DNA of 64,000 nucleotides from Manis javanica (taxonomy: Eukaryota; Chordata; Mammalia; Pholidota; Manidae): contig NC_133167.1 of assembly GCF_040802235.1 (NCBI RefSeq), forward strand, positions 44,266,001-44,330,000, given 5' to 3'. Position numbers and translations under genes: made by a program. Position 1 is the first letter of the stretch; each line of letters opens with the position of its first letter. The notes beneath the pieces were generated by a model. The model saw only the letters and a program-made list of their open reading frames with translations, had not been told where the DNA came from and searched no databases. Positions 24,301 through 39,300 of this stretch are shown one piece after another.

Positions 24301-27300
24301 ACAATTTAATGAAAGAAGCATCAGCTTTGGGGTTAGATAGACCTGGGTTTGAGTCCCATATTTCAAATTAAAATTTCAAACTTTGTAGTTTTAGACAAGT
24401 TGCGTTCATTACCTGTCTGAGCCATAGTTTCTTATTGGCAAAGTGGAGCTAATTTGCATGTTATACAGAGCTGTGGGTTAAGTGAGATATTACATGTAAA
24501 GTATATGACATATGGTATATAGTGTATAAATGGTAGTTGTCATTTACTAATATTACAAATAACATCTAGTTAGGGGAAATAATCACACCTGACCTCAACT
24601 ATCTAGAGAGTACTCACTTCTCTTTAACTTGAAATGATTTCTTTATATTACGTGCATTTCTTCCTTCCATCTTTAAAATCTCCCAAATTTCTTGATTTCA
24701 TTCACATTAAGAATTTTCTTTCTGATGTGAGCATATCAAACAGGGTTAGTTCTATTAGACATTCACACAGTTGTCCCAAATGGCTTTGTCCCATTTGCTT
24801 TATTATAGCTAAAATTTAATAAACTAAAGCCAGCTTTGAGAAATAGAAAGTTTGATTATGGAAAGGGGGATATAATCTTTGGGTGTAGGGCAAGCAAATA
24901 AAGTGCGTCTAAGGACTTGTAGCAGCAAGGAAGTAGTAGCAGAGACCTGTAGGGGTGGGATCCAGGTGTGTAAAGGATGGAGAAAGAAATGGTTGGTTGA
25001 CAGTGAAAAACTTCAACCAAGGTCAACTGTTGATTACCTGAAGCTGGATCAACCAGCTGCAAACTGTCCACTGCATGGATAGACAACTACCTTAGCGAGT
25101 GCATTTGGGAGAACACTAATGAAGTAAAACAGTGCTAGCCTCTGCCTGCTCTAATGTCCCAAATGTAGACACGTTATCTTGGAACACTACTCAGTACTGA
25201 CCTGTCCTCCATCCCCCTCTCTTTTTTTAGATGACTTTTTTAAGGATTGGAGGCTGGCCTGTAAAAGAAGCAAGGTTACTTGTAGGGGAGGGGAGGAAAG
25301 AGAGGGGAGGTGGATCAATTTTAAGTGAAATCTGGAATTCAGTGCATGTTAAGGCTCTTGGAACCTCAGGGAGCCTTTGTTACCTTAGAATTACTGTCTG
25401 TTTCTAAACACTTTTGTATTCAGTTTCCCAATCTGAAAAACACACACACTGTTCCTTCCTTAGAACCTAAGTTTGGGACCTTACAGATCCAATGAGGACC
25501 ATTTCCTAGTTTTATATTAACCATGATTTGAGGTGATTGTAACCTCCAGCCTTCCACCTCATATCCCTTCCACCCCAAATCCAGATTAATTTTTAGCTTA
25601 GCTTAACCTAATTTTTAGGTAAGGGTCTGTCCTAAACCTAAGGAAAAGGGAGGGAGCCCTTTTGAAGTATTCCAAATTGCAAACCATCTGTTTTCAAGAG
25701 GTGCTGTTGGTATCCCAGATCACAGTGTGGTATTCCAAGTTTTTTGTATACAAATCAGCCCTAACTAAATTTCTCTGGGAAATAGTTCTTCATCATGGAA
25801 GAACAGGGACTTCACTTGGAGTCAAATATACCTTGGTTCAAATACCTGTATCCGTTAGTAGCTAACACGTAGTTCCTGAGCCAGACACAATTCTGTGTTT
25901 CGGAGGAAGGAAAGAGAAACAAGCTATTTACAAGTGATAAATTTACACAACTTCTTTAATTCTCTCAGTGAGGTAAGTACTATTACCTTTTTTTGCTGAA
26001 TTGATGAAACAGGCACAGAGGTTAAATAGCTTAACCAAGGTTACTAAACTGGCAAATGGCAGAATCAGGGTTCAAACCCAGGAAGTCTGGCTCCACAGTC
26101 CTTACTGTTAACCACTGTAATGTGCTACCTATTTGTAGTCATTTTTTAACTTTCACAACAAACCTGAGAGGTTAGAGTGAGACATACTTTACAAATAAGA
26201 AAACTATGGCAAATAAGGTAATTTGCCTAGTTCTGTTTGGGCTTAAAACTTGGGCAGTCTGACTCCAGAGCCTAAACTTTGAAATCATTACACTGTAAAG
26301 CCTGCCCGTTATTGGCATTGTTACTTCAAAAGAATTGTTGAAAATTTCTGAGTTTCATTATCGATTTACAGAGTGAGATAATACAAGATTGTTAAGAGGA
26401 TTCAATAAAATACTTATTCAGGAGTTTATATTTAGTGAATGCTAGATAAATGTATCCACTCTCTCTGTGGAAAAAAAAAAATAATCATTTCTGAGCTCTA
26501 ACCTAATTAGAGACTTGCAAAACGCAACTCCTTCATCATCTCTTTTAGGCTGTTTAATGACATCCTAAAGCAGTGTAACTTAACCTGAAAACTGTTTTAG
26601 TTCTTGGGTCTGGAGCTTAATATACCCTCTACTGGAAGCTGTTATGTCATGAGTACTTTCTATTCTAGCTGGTCAGGTCCCCTTAGAACACTTTTTTTTT
26701 CCCCAAAGTTTTTCTTTATCAGTATCTACCTTGCTATTTGGCCTTGTTTATTTATAGTTTGCTTCATCTCTATAGTTATAAATGGGGCAGAGGTTGAATC
26801 CCAGTTACGCTCTCATTTGGCATATGTAGATGCTTTGCACTTTGATCCTGATAATATTTTTATCTACAGTTTCCCATCCCCCCATAAGAGCTCACTTTTT
26901 ATAAAAGGAAAAGTATGGCATTTCACATCTGCTTGCTGCATGTGCTCTCTCTCTCCATATGTCACATTACCCTTGAACATCTTTTCTTCTGACTGGATTG
27001 AGAGTTTAACTTTATTCTCTGTAACAGCAAGGGAAGCCAGCCATAAAAAACTCAAAGCAGAGGATTTCAGCTTACATGTACCTCCTACTACCTTTTTTTT
27101 ATATGCTTAGTGTATAGAAAATTATTGTAGACTTTTGTAAAATGATGGGATATTAAAATAGGTTGGCATTTAAGTAAAGTGAAGTTTTGGCATATAGACA
27201 GACACGGATGTGATGAATAAAAACATACTTCATAATGATAAATAACCTTCTTGAACTTCATGATCTTAACATTGAAAGATATGTTTTATTAGTTTTGAGA

Positions 27301-30300
27301 TGTAAAATTATGTTGTGTTGGATGTTTTCAAATACTAGTCCTATCAATATGGTTTTCCATTTTCAACTTGTCCACATAGCTATATAGGTATTCTGTATCT
27401 ACATTACTTTCATCCCATTGCCCTTTCCCTTTCCTTAGTAACAACACCAAAATAAAGGCTTTAAAACAGTCACTTTAGTTTAAACTAAGTGCCTCTCTGA
27501 GGATCTCAAGTTACTTTCAAATATAGAGACCTTCTTGCCTCTTCATCCTTTCTGAAACTTATCCACCCATAACCAAGAGAATGAGATATACACACTCCAC
27601 CTTGAAATGAAGAGTTGTTATCATGTTGAGCCTCAGCATATGAAAATTGATAGCAGATGGATGAGTTGATAACTGGCTTAGTAGAACAGAGAAGTCAGGC
27701 CTGAGTCCCCAACATTGCTCTGCAAAGTCTGGAAAAGGTCACTAGTGGGAAGCACTCAGCAGTGCACAAGGTAAGAGGCTGAGAATTGAGGATTGAAAGT
27801 ATAGAAGCAGCTGATAGTTCTTACCTAATGATACCCTCTGCAAGAAACAGGAGAGGGTAGAAAAAAATCAAGAAGCATCTCTGCTTCTGGATCCTAGGCA
27901 CAAAGGCAATAGAAGGGGTGGTTAAACTGTGAGCCTGAAAATGGCCACTAAGGAGTTCTGTGCAGTAAACTGAGACACCCGCTCCCACCTACTCTCTTCT
28001 CTAGACCTTTGGCCAAGCTTGTTGTTCTCCCAGCTAGAGGATCCTTCTCCAAACAAAGACTTCAGATACCAGTATTTGGTGGTTTCCTGATGACCTTGTC
28101 ATCCTTAAGGTAAAGCCCACTAGTCAAGCCACCTCCTCTGTTAGTTTCATAGGGCTGCCATAGCAAATTACCACAAACTGGGTGACTTAAAACAACAGAA
28201 ATTTATTATCTCACAGATGTGGAGGCTAGAAATCTGCAATCAAGGTATAGGCAAGGCCATGCTCCCTCTGAAAGCTCTAGGGAAGAATCTGTCCTTGCCT
28301 CTTCCTGGCTTCTGGTGGCATCCAGCAATCCTTGGCATTCTTTGGCTTATAGCTGCTTGCACACACACTTGTGCATGCATATGTACTTGGGAAGTGGCTT
28401 CTAAATGTTTTTGTGCTGCATACTTATGCCAAAGATCACAATTAGTGCCTTACACATAATGAGCATTCCGATAGCTGCTATTCTATTAATAGCTTTCCCA
28501 AATTACTATGTTAATAATATTCCAAATGTAAATAACGTGTTGCTTTTTAGGTAGGTACCCTTCGATTACAACATTTTTATTTTAGCAACAGCTAGGAATG
28601 TGTACCTCTCAGTAGTTTGAAGTTCTTTAAATTTTATAGTTTTGAGAGGGTAACTATTACCCAAAAACCAGTCCAGAACTTAATATATCTTCTTATGCAG
28701 TATTCCCCAAACTGTGTTTTATAGTAAGTCATATAGGGTATTTTATATAACATAATATACATACATTACATATATATATAATACAAGTACATTTAACAGG
28801 ATACTCTGAAAAAAGTACATTCTGAGGTAAAATAAGATGTAGGATTACTGCATACTGTATCCCTTCTTACAAAGCCTTTAAGATAACTTGTGCTTAAGAA
28901 TTAAAAGCCCTGTTAACCAAGAATTTTTCTAAACTTGCTTAACTATATAGGTCCTGTAATCCTAGTATAACTGTAGAACTGATATTCCAAAACACACTCT
29001 GGGAAAAGCATCATAGATTTAATGATAGTTGTAAGTATGTATTGAATTGTAAAGAATAGAGGTTGTATGTTGCCTTGACTTGATGTTTTAGTGCTTTGCG
29101 TGTCTGTATAACAAAAAATAATAATAATAGTTTTCTAACCAATAAGTAAAGAAAGGAATGATTTCCCAATGTGACTGAAAAAAAAGTTAAGAAATTAATA
29201 CAAAATTGCTTAGATATTCCTATACTTTTTCTCATTTAGGACAAAACTTTTGGTTTAAAGAATAAGAAAGGAGCAAAGCAACAGAAATTTATCAAGGCTG
29301 TCACCCATCAAGTTAAATTTGGTCAACAAAATCCACGTCAGGTAAATAACTTAAGTTTCTGCATTTTCTTCATATGGATGTACTAACAGTCTTTACAGAT
29401 AAATATATGTGGTATTGGAATTGTATTTCAAAGTGAAATCCTCTATGAACTTTTCTGCGTCTTGCCTTTGTTAGTCATCAATATCTCTAACATTCCTTTC
29501 AGCCATTCTGATACAGCTCTAATTTATTCTAATGGCTGCATACAGTTCTGCAGTGTGGATGTACTATATTCATCCATTTCATCATCTCTAAGTGATCACT
29601 TTGTTTCTACCTTTCTGACACTAAGAATAATTCTGCAAGAAATATCCTTGTACATGTATTCTAACATATGCTTGTGCTCTTATTTCTATGGCATAAATTA
29701 TTTGGTGACATATTTCTGGATAAAGGGAAATGGATTTTTAATTTTAGTAAATTAAAATTACATCACTTTCTATAGAGATTGTAATACTTCACGTTTTCAT
29801 TTGCAGTGCATACGTTATAGGTACTAAAGTTCTTAGTGTTTTCTAATCTGATAAGTACTTCATTTTTACTTTGTTGCCCTCACCACTAGTGAATTGGAAT
29901 GTCTTTTCATATGCTTGTTGTCTATTTGGGTTTGTACCTCTCTGACTTGCCTATTCAAGTTCTTTGCTTTTTTTGTTTGATTTTTCTTGTCTACTTATGA
30001 AAAACACATTTTGTCTGCATCACAGTTAATTTGTTTTGTTTCTGTTAATCTTGCTGTACAATTTTTAGTTTTTGTATTGTCAGGTATTAGTTTTTGTATT
30101 GTCAGGTATATCTAACTTTTCATTTTCGTGGTTCAAAGATCTCTGTCACTAGGTTATGAGTGTTTTTCCTATATTGTTTTCTAATTATTTTATTTTCAGT
30201 CTATAATTCATCATATAATTTTATATGTCAGTAAGTGTATTTTCTTTCAAATGAATTACCATTTATACCAATAACACTATTGACATATATTAAAGTCTCA

Positions 30301-33300
30301 AATATGTTAGAATCTATTTCTGGTTTTTCTATTCTATTGATTGTCCCTAATCCAGTATCACATTGATTTTGATTTTAGCATCCCACTAACATATTCTGTT
30401 CACTATCATGACAGTCCTTTCCCACAAATGTAACTCATTTTCTATGTTTCTTGGCTGTTGTTAGGCATTTATTCTTCCATGTGAATTTTGAAATTATCCA
30501 TTAGCAACTCTTTCAAAAAAAAGTTAGCCTTCAAGTTCTTTAGATCTTTTTCTAAAGTTCTTTAGATCTTTCACTTTCTTGAGTATAAGATTTTACAGAC
30601 CTGGATCTTTATTTTAAAAGGTACTGTTTCACCATGCTATCTCCTTTTCCTTAACTTCTGAAACACTTTTTTTCATCTCAGAATATGTATTTGTGAGATA
30701 TTTAGCCCCTGTCGGAAACAAATTTCTCTCACTCTACAAATTAGCTGCCTCCTACTTTTCTTTCTCATACACACAGCTTAATTGTAGAGCCAAAAACTAT
30801 CGATCCTCCAAGCTGCTAACTTAGTACCCTCATTTACTAAAAATGGATGCTCAGGCCTAGGAAATAGATCAGCTTGGGTATGAATCCCCCTATCTTACTT
30901 GTTACATAATCTTAAGTCATTTTTATCTGTATAATGGTAGGGCAATTACTCTTGTAGGGTTTGTTCCTATGGCAGTTAAATGAGAGGACAGTGTAAATCC
31001 TCTGGTGTAATACAGGTGTGTAAGAATTCATTTTCTTCCCTTATCCCCTTTTCCAATCCTGTGCCTCCATCCTCTACTTTTTCTTCTAGTGGGAAGTATA
31101 TTGATGGTAATTTTGTATGTCATAGACCTGAGAAGGCCATGAAACTTGTGGTGGTGATTAGATTTTATATTTTAATATCAAATCTGATTCAGTATTTTAT
31201 ATATATGTGTGTGTGTATTTATGTATGTATGTATATATGTATACCATCCATCCCCCCTTGGGATTGGTGTAGGAATGAGAATAAGTATAACATGGTCCAC
31301 TCAGTATTTTGTTTTTGATAATTTCTTGGGTGTTTGGGCTTTTGTCTGCAAACAGGAGGTATGAGGTACCTAAACCACTGTATTTCCCATTGGAAATGAG
31401 TAGCAGTCCTGCTGTTAAAGCCGAGCAAGAGTTGCTCCAGCATAGGCCCCGTGAACAATCCTACTCTGTTTCCCCTCCCCGTAGCTCTTCCCACAGGCAA
31501 GGAGTCAGTGAGGCCAAGGGGATGTGCCTGTCCAGAGTGTGCACCACCCCTCCCCACAGCAGCTCAGGACCTGCACAGGTCATAGTACCCCATGTTCACC
31601 TTAGGGTATACTGCGCTGCCTACATGCCTGGAGTAGTCTAAGGGAGAATGGAGTGTTGCCAGAACCTGGATCCCTACCACGTTCTCCCGCACCTTCTGCC
31701 ATCCTACACACACATGGTGGGATGAAACTCAGCCTAGGAAGAGGAAACGCCAGGGGTGCATCTTGCTTTACTGCCATTCTCTAGTGAGGAACTCCATGGA
31801 ACCTGAGCGTTTTAAATTTGAACCTGTCCTTCCAGGTCATAAGGTATTTTAGGGGTACAAACATTTTCATTTAACATTAGTTTGACTCCTTACTTAGAGG
31901 AGTCAAATGGTTTGAGGGCCTCCATTTTACTCTTGTCCCACAATTGCTTGAGATAGGCCAAATGAGTAAAGGATACTTATATTAAAAATAAAATTGCTTA
32001 GGTTTTTTCTTAAAAAATATTTTCCCCCATTTTTCTATTTAAAAACATCCACCACATGGTCAAAGTCAGGATTTGGAATGTCTTTAACTTGCTTTTAACA
32101 TTTGGCCATTCCCTTCCTAAAATTTTCTTTTCCTTGAATACTTTTTGTCCTGAATTCCTACCTATTTGACTTTTTTTTTTTTTTACCTTTTTGGATTCTG
32201 TGGGCTCATTTAATATTGGTATTCTTTAGGGAACTGTCCTCTGCTCTTGTTTCTTTCTTATGCTATCCTTGAGTAATCTCATATACACCCAAAGTTTTAA
32301 CCAGTTACCTGTAAACTGCTGTTTCTAAAATATTTATTTCAAAGTAGCTCCTTTCTCCAGGAATCAATATTCAGTTGACTTTTAAGTAGTCCACCCAGAT
32401 GCTCTGTAAGCATCTCATACACAGTATGTCTGAAGCCGAGCTCAGCCCCACCTCCCATCCTGAATCCTGTTCCTCCTGTATTCCCTGTCCTGTTTAACAG
32501 AAATAACCATGCATACAGTAACCCTGGACTCCTCCCCCTCCCTACACTTCATGTCCAGTCAGTCACTTTGTCCGGTCAGTTCTGTCTCCTTCAGAGTTTG
32601 CCCCTTCCCTTTTCTCCATCCTCATTAGTAATGTTTACGTTAAGCGCTTGTGCTTTCTTGACTACAGTAATTGTATTAGCCTCCTGATTGTCCTTGCCTT
32701 CATTCTTGGGCTCCTTTGTACCTGCCCCTCACAAAGTTGCCGTCTTAATCTTTATAAAATATAAGCTGATTGTGTCACTAATTTACTTTAAACCCTTGAA
32801 TCTTATCCTGTCACCTACTGATAGAGTTCAAACTTCTCATTGAAGTTTCTCATACCTTGTTCTTTCTGATCCCTGTATCTTTGCATTGGCTGGCTGGCTC
32901 TTCCTGCATTCCTTTTCTTGCCTATCAGAAGAATTCAGCCATAAGTTATTAGTTCAATCTGATTTTCATAGGCATTATAGGCATTTCTTGTTCCCAGAGC
33001 ACATTGTGATATATTGCAGTTGTTGACATGTCTGTCTTCCCAGTAGATTCTGAGCTTCTTTAAATAAGCATCTTTGTCTTTTCATCTTTATATTCCCTGT
33101 CATCTAACATAGGACCTGACATATAAATGTTTGGATGAATCCTCTAATCATATAGGTATGTTAATCATGTGCCTTGAACTATGTCATACGTCATGTTTGT
33201 TTTGTTTTGTTTAATCTCCTACATTGACCTAGCCCAGTGTTTTTCTACAAGTGTACTATATGTATTTTAGATGGCATAATTCCTTATTGTGTGGGACTGT

Positions 33301-36300
33301 GCAAATAGGATGTTTGCATCTCTGATCTTCAAAATGCTCCCATGTGTTTCTGGGGAGTGGGTTGTCACAAGAAGACAATCCCATGTACGAACCATTTGCT
33401 AAAAATGCTGGGCATGTAACAAATGCTTGATAAGTGCTTACTGCTGTGAGCTTTTGAATATGCTTTTAACTTGGCGTGGTACCATTTACAGATTTTTTTT
33501 TTAAAGTCAACTGACATAAGCAGGTTCACTTAATAGTTTAACCATACCATTTTATATTTAATACTGAGTACTAAATAATAATACTGAAGGGTCATTGTAA
33601 CACTGACATTAAGAGGTAAGCACTATATATATACAAATATGCAAATGTCTTTCTTATGTTAGTGATATATATTACTATATAGTGAAAACAATTATATGAA
33701 ATCAAATTTACATACGAAATGCCTGAAAATATTTTAGGTAGCACAAAGTGAAGCTGAAAAGAAATTGAAGAAAGATGACAAGAAGAAAGAATTGCAAGAG
33801 CTAAATGAGCTGTTTAAACCTGTAGTTGCTGCTCAAAAAATAAGTAAAGGTAAACTTTATAAATTTCAGATATATTTTTATCAAATATACTTCATGTTTA
33901 AAATCTCATTTGTTTTGATGTATATTTTATTCAGATGATAAAGCAACTGTGTCTGCTATGAAAGTGTAATTCCCTTTCTCAAAATTGTATCAGTGACTTT
34001 TTATGGATCCTCTATGTGCACAGCTATGTTATTATACAACTATAACTCCAGTCATAAGCCCCCCACTTAAGGGAAAATTAAGGATTTAACAGTCTACTAA
34101 TAGATTTATATATCCAGTCTTTGGTAGTAGCCAAGGCAAAGCAGTGGTTGTATAAACTAAGTCCCAAACTCTTGGCAATATACCTCCTTATTTCTCTTAA
34201 ATCTTCTGCCTCATCTCCAACTAGACAAATGACAGTGGAATAACCTATGTGTTTGTTTGGTTTCCCATCTCCTAACCCCATTTTTTGGTAAGAATAAAAG
34301 AAACAAAAATTGGTATAAAATACAAGAAAGAACTTCAAAGAAATGTCTTACTAATCACCTATACTTGGTATTTTCCTCTCACATTAGTGAATGGAAAATA
34401 ACAAGTTAACCAAAAGTAATTGTCTCTCAGATAGAAGGTGTACTTTATGATCTGGCAGATTGTAATACAACACTATATGCCAGTTGACACAACACTGTAT
34501 GCCATTTGACACAGGTGCAGATCCCAAGTCTGTGGTGTGTGCATTCTTCAAGCAAGGACAGTGTACAAAAGGAGATAAGTGTAAGTTCTCTCATGATTTG
34601 ACTCTGGAAAGAAAGTGTGAAAAGCGAAGTGTTTACATTGATGCGAGAGATGAAGAACTTGAAAAAGGTATTTTTTTAAATCATTTTCTAACAAATGTCT
34701 ATTTTGTTACTAAAATATTTAGTAGCTTGAAGAATATTTCAGTCTTAGTAGAACTATGTAAAGAATAATAATTGTTCACTATTTTTCAGAATCTGAATTT
34801 ATCACATTATGCCCTTTGAATAAGTAAAGATGTTTAAAAACTCGAGACTTAATTTGGATTTGTCTTTCACTTTTCTTCCAGTACTACCTTCTAATTTGCC
34901 TAATTTTGGTGAATAATTTCACAACACTGTTTATTCTTATTTTTGGTGTTTTAAGAAAAATGTTATCAGGACATGGGTCTTTGATGTGTCTTACAGCTTT
35001 TCATGTGTTTGGGTAAGAGCAGACAAATGTAAAGTATTTAGTTTTCATATCTCTTTTTATTTAGATACTATGGATAATTGGGATGAGAAAAAACTGGAAG
35101 AAGTAGTGAACAAGAAGCACGGTGAGGCGGAAAAGAAAAAACCAAAAACTCAAATAGTATGTCCTTTTCTTGAATTAAGTTGCTGTGGTATTTTTCGTTA
35201 GGGAGAATTGTGTGGCAAGGTATTTTGCTGCTGTTTTCTACTAGATTATTCTTACATATTACTGGATTTTTTTTTTATTAAAGTATCGTTGATATAAAAT
35301 CTTATGATGGTTTCAAATACATAACACAGTGGTTCAACATTCACCCAAATTATTGAGCCCTCACCCCCTCCAGTCTGGTCACTGTCTATTAACATAGTAA
35401 GATGTTACAGAATCATTATTCTCCATGCTGTACTACCATCTCTGTGACCAACCTATATTGTGATTGTGAATTATTGTGCCCCTTAATCAACCCTTCTCCT
35501 TCTCCCCACACCCTCCTCAACCCCTACCCTTTGGAACAATAGTCCCTTTTCAGTGTCTGAGTCTACTGCTATTTTGTTCCTTCTGTTTTGCATTGTTGTT
35601 ATACTCCACAAAATCACTTGGTATTTGTCCCTCTCCACCTGGCTTATTTCACTGAGCATAATACCTTCTAGGTCCATGTTGTTATAAATGGAAAAACTTC
35701 TTTTCTTTTAATGGCTAAATAATATTCTATGGTGTATATGCACCGCATTTTCTTTATCCATTCATCTGTCAATGGATACTTAGGTTGCTTCCATATTTTG
35801 GGTATTGTAAATTATGCAGCAATATAGGGGTGCAGAGGTCTTTTCGTATAAGGAATCTTGGTTTTTTTGGGTGAATTCCTAGGAGTGGAATTACTGGTTC
35901 AAATGGTATTTCTATTTTTCATTTTTTGAGTAACCTCCATACTGCTTTCCACAACAGTTGTACCAATTTACATCCCCACCAACATTGTAGGAGGGTTCCT
36001 CTTTCTCTGCATCCACACCAGCATTTGTTATTTCTTGTCTTTTGGATAGTGGCCATTTTAACTGGTGTGAGATGAAACCTCTTTGTGGTTTTAATTTGCA
36101 TTTCTCTGATGATAAACAGCATGGAGCATCTTTTCATGTGCCTGTTGGCCATCTTTATTTCTTCTTTGGAGAAATGTCTTCTCAGGTCTACACCCATTTT
36201 TGAATTGGGTTATTTGTTTTCTTGGTGTTCAAGCAGGCATGTGAGTTCTTTATATATTTTGGTTGTTAACCCCTTATCAAATAAATTGTTTACAAATACA

Positions 36301-39300
36301 TTCTCCCATATGGTAGGATACCTTTTGTTCTGCTGATGGTGTCCTTTGCTGTATAGGAGCAAAATTTGATGTAGTCCCATTTGTTCATTTTTTATTGTTT
36401 CCCTTGCCTGAGGAGATGTGTTCAGGAAGAAGTTGCTCATGTTTACATTCAGGAGATTTTTGCCTATGTTTTCTTGTAAAAGTTTTACAGTTTCATGACT
36501 TACATTCAGGTCTTTGATCCATTTCAAGTTTACTTTTGTGTATGGAGTTAGACAGTAATCCAATTTCATTCTCCTATATGCAGTTATCCAGTTTTCCCAG
36601 CACCAGTTATTGAAGAGGCTGTGATTTCCCCATTGTATATTTATGACTCCTTTATCATATATTGACCATATATGCATGGGTTCATATCTGGGCTCTCTAT
36701 TCTGGTCCATTGATCTGTGGGTCTGTTCTTAGGCCAGTACCAAATTGGTTTGATTACTGTGGCTTTGTAGTAGAGCTTGAAGTCAGGGAGCATAATCCCT
36801 CCAGCTTTTTGCTTTTTCTTGGGATTAATTTAGCTATTTGGGGTCTTTTGTGGTTCCATATGAATTTTACAATTATTCATTCTAGTTTGTTGAAGAATGT
36901 TGTTGGTATTTTGGTAGGGATTTCATTGAATCTGTAAATTGCTTTGGGCAGGATGGCCATTTTGACTATTAATTCCTCCTATCCATGAGCACAGGATAAA
37001 TTTCCATTTATTTGTGTCTAATTTTATTTCTCTCATGAGTGTCTTATAGTTTCAGAGTAAAGGTCTTTCACCACCTTGGTTGGATTTATTCTTAGATATT
37101 TTATTCTTTTTGATGCAATTGTAAATCGTGTTGTCTTCCTGATTTCTTGTTCTGCTAATTTGTTGTTAGTATATCAGAATGCAACAGATTTCTGTGTATT
37201 GATATTGTATCCTGCAACTTTGCTGAATTCAATTATTCTAATAGTTTTTTGGTGGAGTCTTTAGGGTTTTCAATGTATAATATCATGTCATCTGCAAATA
37301 GTCACAGTTTAACTTCTACCTTATCAATTTGGATGCCTTTTACCTCTTTGTGTTATCTGATTGCGATCGGTAGGACCTCCAGAACTATGTTGAATAAAAG
37401 TGGAGAGAGTGGGCATCCTTGTCTTGTTCCTGATCTTAAAGGAATAGCTTTCAGCTTCTCGCACTTAGGTATGATGTTGGCTGTGGGTTTGTCATATATG
37501 GCCTATATTATTTGAGGTACTTGCCCTCTATATGCATTTGTTGAGAGTTTTTATCATGAATGGATGTTGAATTTTGTTGAATGCTTTTTCAGCGTTTATG
37601 GAGATGATCATGTGGTTTTTGTCCTGCTTTTTGTTGATGTTGTGGATGATGTTGATGGATTTTCAAATACTGTACCATCCTTGCATACATGGAATAAATC
37701 CTTGGTCATGATGGATGGTCTATTTTGATGTATTTTTTAGTTCAGTTTGCTAATATTTTGTTGAATATTTTTGTATCTGTTCATCAGGGATATCAGTCTG
37801 TAATTTTCTCTTTTTGTGGTTTCTTTACCTGATTTTGGTATTAGAGTGATGCTGGCCTCACAGAATGAGTTTGGAAATATTCCTTCCTCTTCCGCTTATT
37901 GGAAAACTATAAGGAGGATGAGTGTTAGCTCTTCTTTAAATTGTTCTATAAAATTCAGCTCTGAAGCCATCTGGATCAGTGGTTTTGTTAGGTAGCTTTT
38001 GATTACCAATTCAGTTTCACTGCTGGTAGTTGGTCTGTTCAGATTTTCTCTTTCTTCCTGGGTCAGCCTTGGAAGGTTGTATTTTTCTAGAAAGTTGCCT
38101 ATATCTCCTAGGTTGTCCAATTTATTGGCATATAATTTTTCATGGTACTCTTTATTAATTCTCTGTATTTCTGTAGTGTCTTTTTTTTTTCTGATTTTGT
38201 TTATATGTGTACACTCTCTTTTTTGTGTGTAAGTCTGGCTAGGGATTTATCTGTTTTTATTTTCTCAAAGACCCAGCTCCTGATTTCATTGATTCTTTTT
38301 ATCATTTTATTCTCGACTATTTATTTCTGCTCTCATCTTTATTATGTCCCTTCACCTACTGATTTTGGGCTTCATTTGTTCTTCTTTTTCTGCTTTCTTT
38401 AACTGTGGGTTAAGACTGTTTATTTGGGATTGTTCTTGTTTCTTGAGGTAAGCCCGTATGGCTATGTACTCCCTCTTAAACTGCCTTTGCTACATCCCAC
38501 AGGTTTTGGGTGGTTGAGTTGTTTTCGTTTGTCTCCAGGTATTGCTTGATCTCGGTTTTTATTTGGTCACTGATCCACTGATTGTTTAGCATCATCTTGT
38601 TTAGCCTCCATATATTTGTAGGCTTTTGTTTTCTTTGTGTAATTTACTTCAAGTTTCATACTTTGTGACTTGAGAAGCTGTTTGATACAATTTCACTCTT
38701 TTATAATTTATTGAGGCTCTTTTTGTGGCCTAGCATGTGATCTGTTCTGGAAAACATTCCATGTACACTTCAGAAAAAGAAAATGTGTATCCTGCTACTT
38801 GGGGTGGAATGTTCTGTAAATATCTGTTAAGTCTGTCTGATCTAATGTACTGTTCAGTGCTTGTTTTCTTATTTTCTGTCTGCTTGATCTGTCTATTGGT
38901 TTGAGTGGTGTGTTAAAGCCTCCTAAAATGAATGTGTTGCAGTCTGTTTCCCCCTTTAATTCTTATTAGTATTTGTTTCACATATGTAGGTGCTCTTATA
39001 TTAGATGCATAGATATTTATAATGGTTATATTCTCTTGTTGGACTGACCCCTTTATCATTATGTAATGTCCTTCCTCTCTTGTTACTTTCTGTGTGTTGA
39101 AGTCTGTTTGTCTGATGTAAGTCCTGCTACTCCTGCTTCTTTCTCCCTATTATTTCCATGACACATCTCTTTCCATCCCTTCACTTTTAGTCTGTGTATG
39201 TCTTTGGGTTTGAAGTGAGTCTCTTGTAGGCACCATATAGATGGGTCTTTTTTTTTTCTCCATTCTGTCACTCGGTATCTTCGTGTGTGTACGTGTGTGT

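Larger units (their letters stand above)
21384..29239 (+). other. ZC3H15: ZC3H15 intron 1 (7,856 bp)
   Basis: Begins gtgagt and ends tttag. The first 400 bp are still CpG-island sequence. Repeats inside are an L1 3' UTR (about 23915-24240), MIR elements (about 24305-24545, 25900-26125 and 26135-26300) and an ancient repeat (28135-28400). The remainder is unique-looking, without coding signal. Confidence 0.92.
29342..33737 (+). other. ZC3H15: ZC3H15 intron 2 (4,396 bp)
   Basis: Donor gtaaat, acceptor attttag. It contains an old antisense L1 (about 29450-30480), two 22-bp tandem duplications (30067-30110 and 30533-30571), a TA/TG/TATG microsatellite (about 31195-31245), a moderately GC-rich patch (31370-31760) with no recognised feature, and a LINE2 (about 32190-33150). 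Confidence 0.92.

Noticed and set aside
26604..27110. 168-codon open frame in ZC3H15 intron 1, the longest outside repeats and exons
   Set aside because: It begins with TTG, has no recognisable domain, has composition like unspliced AT-rich DNA read by chance, and lies in an intron with no splice support.
31219..31641. Overlapping frames of 110-112 codons in the GC-rich patch of intron 2
   Set aside because: No domain, both strands open to a similar extent, and partly derived from a microsatellite; likely chance.
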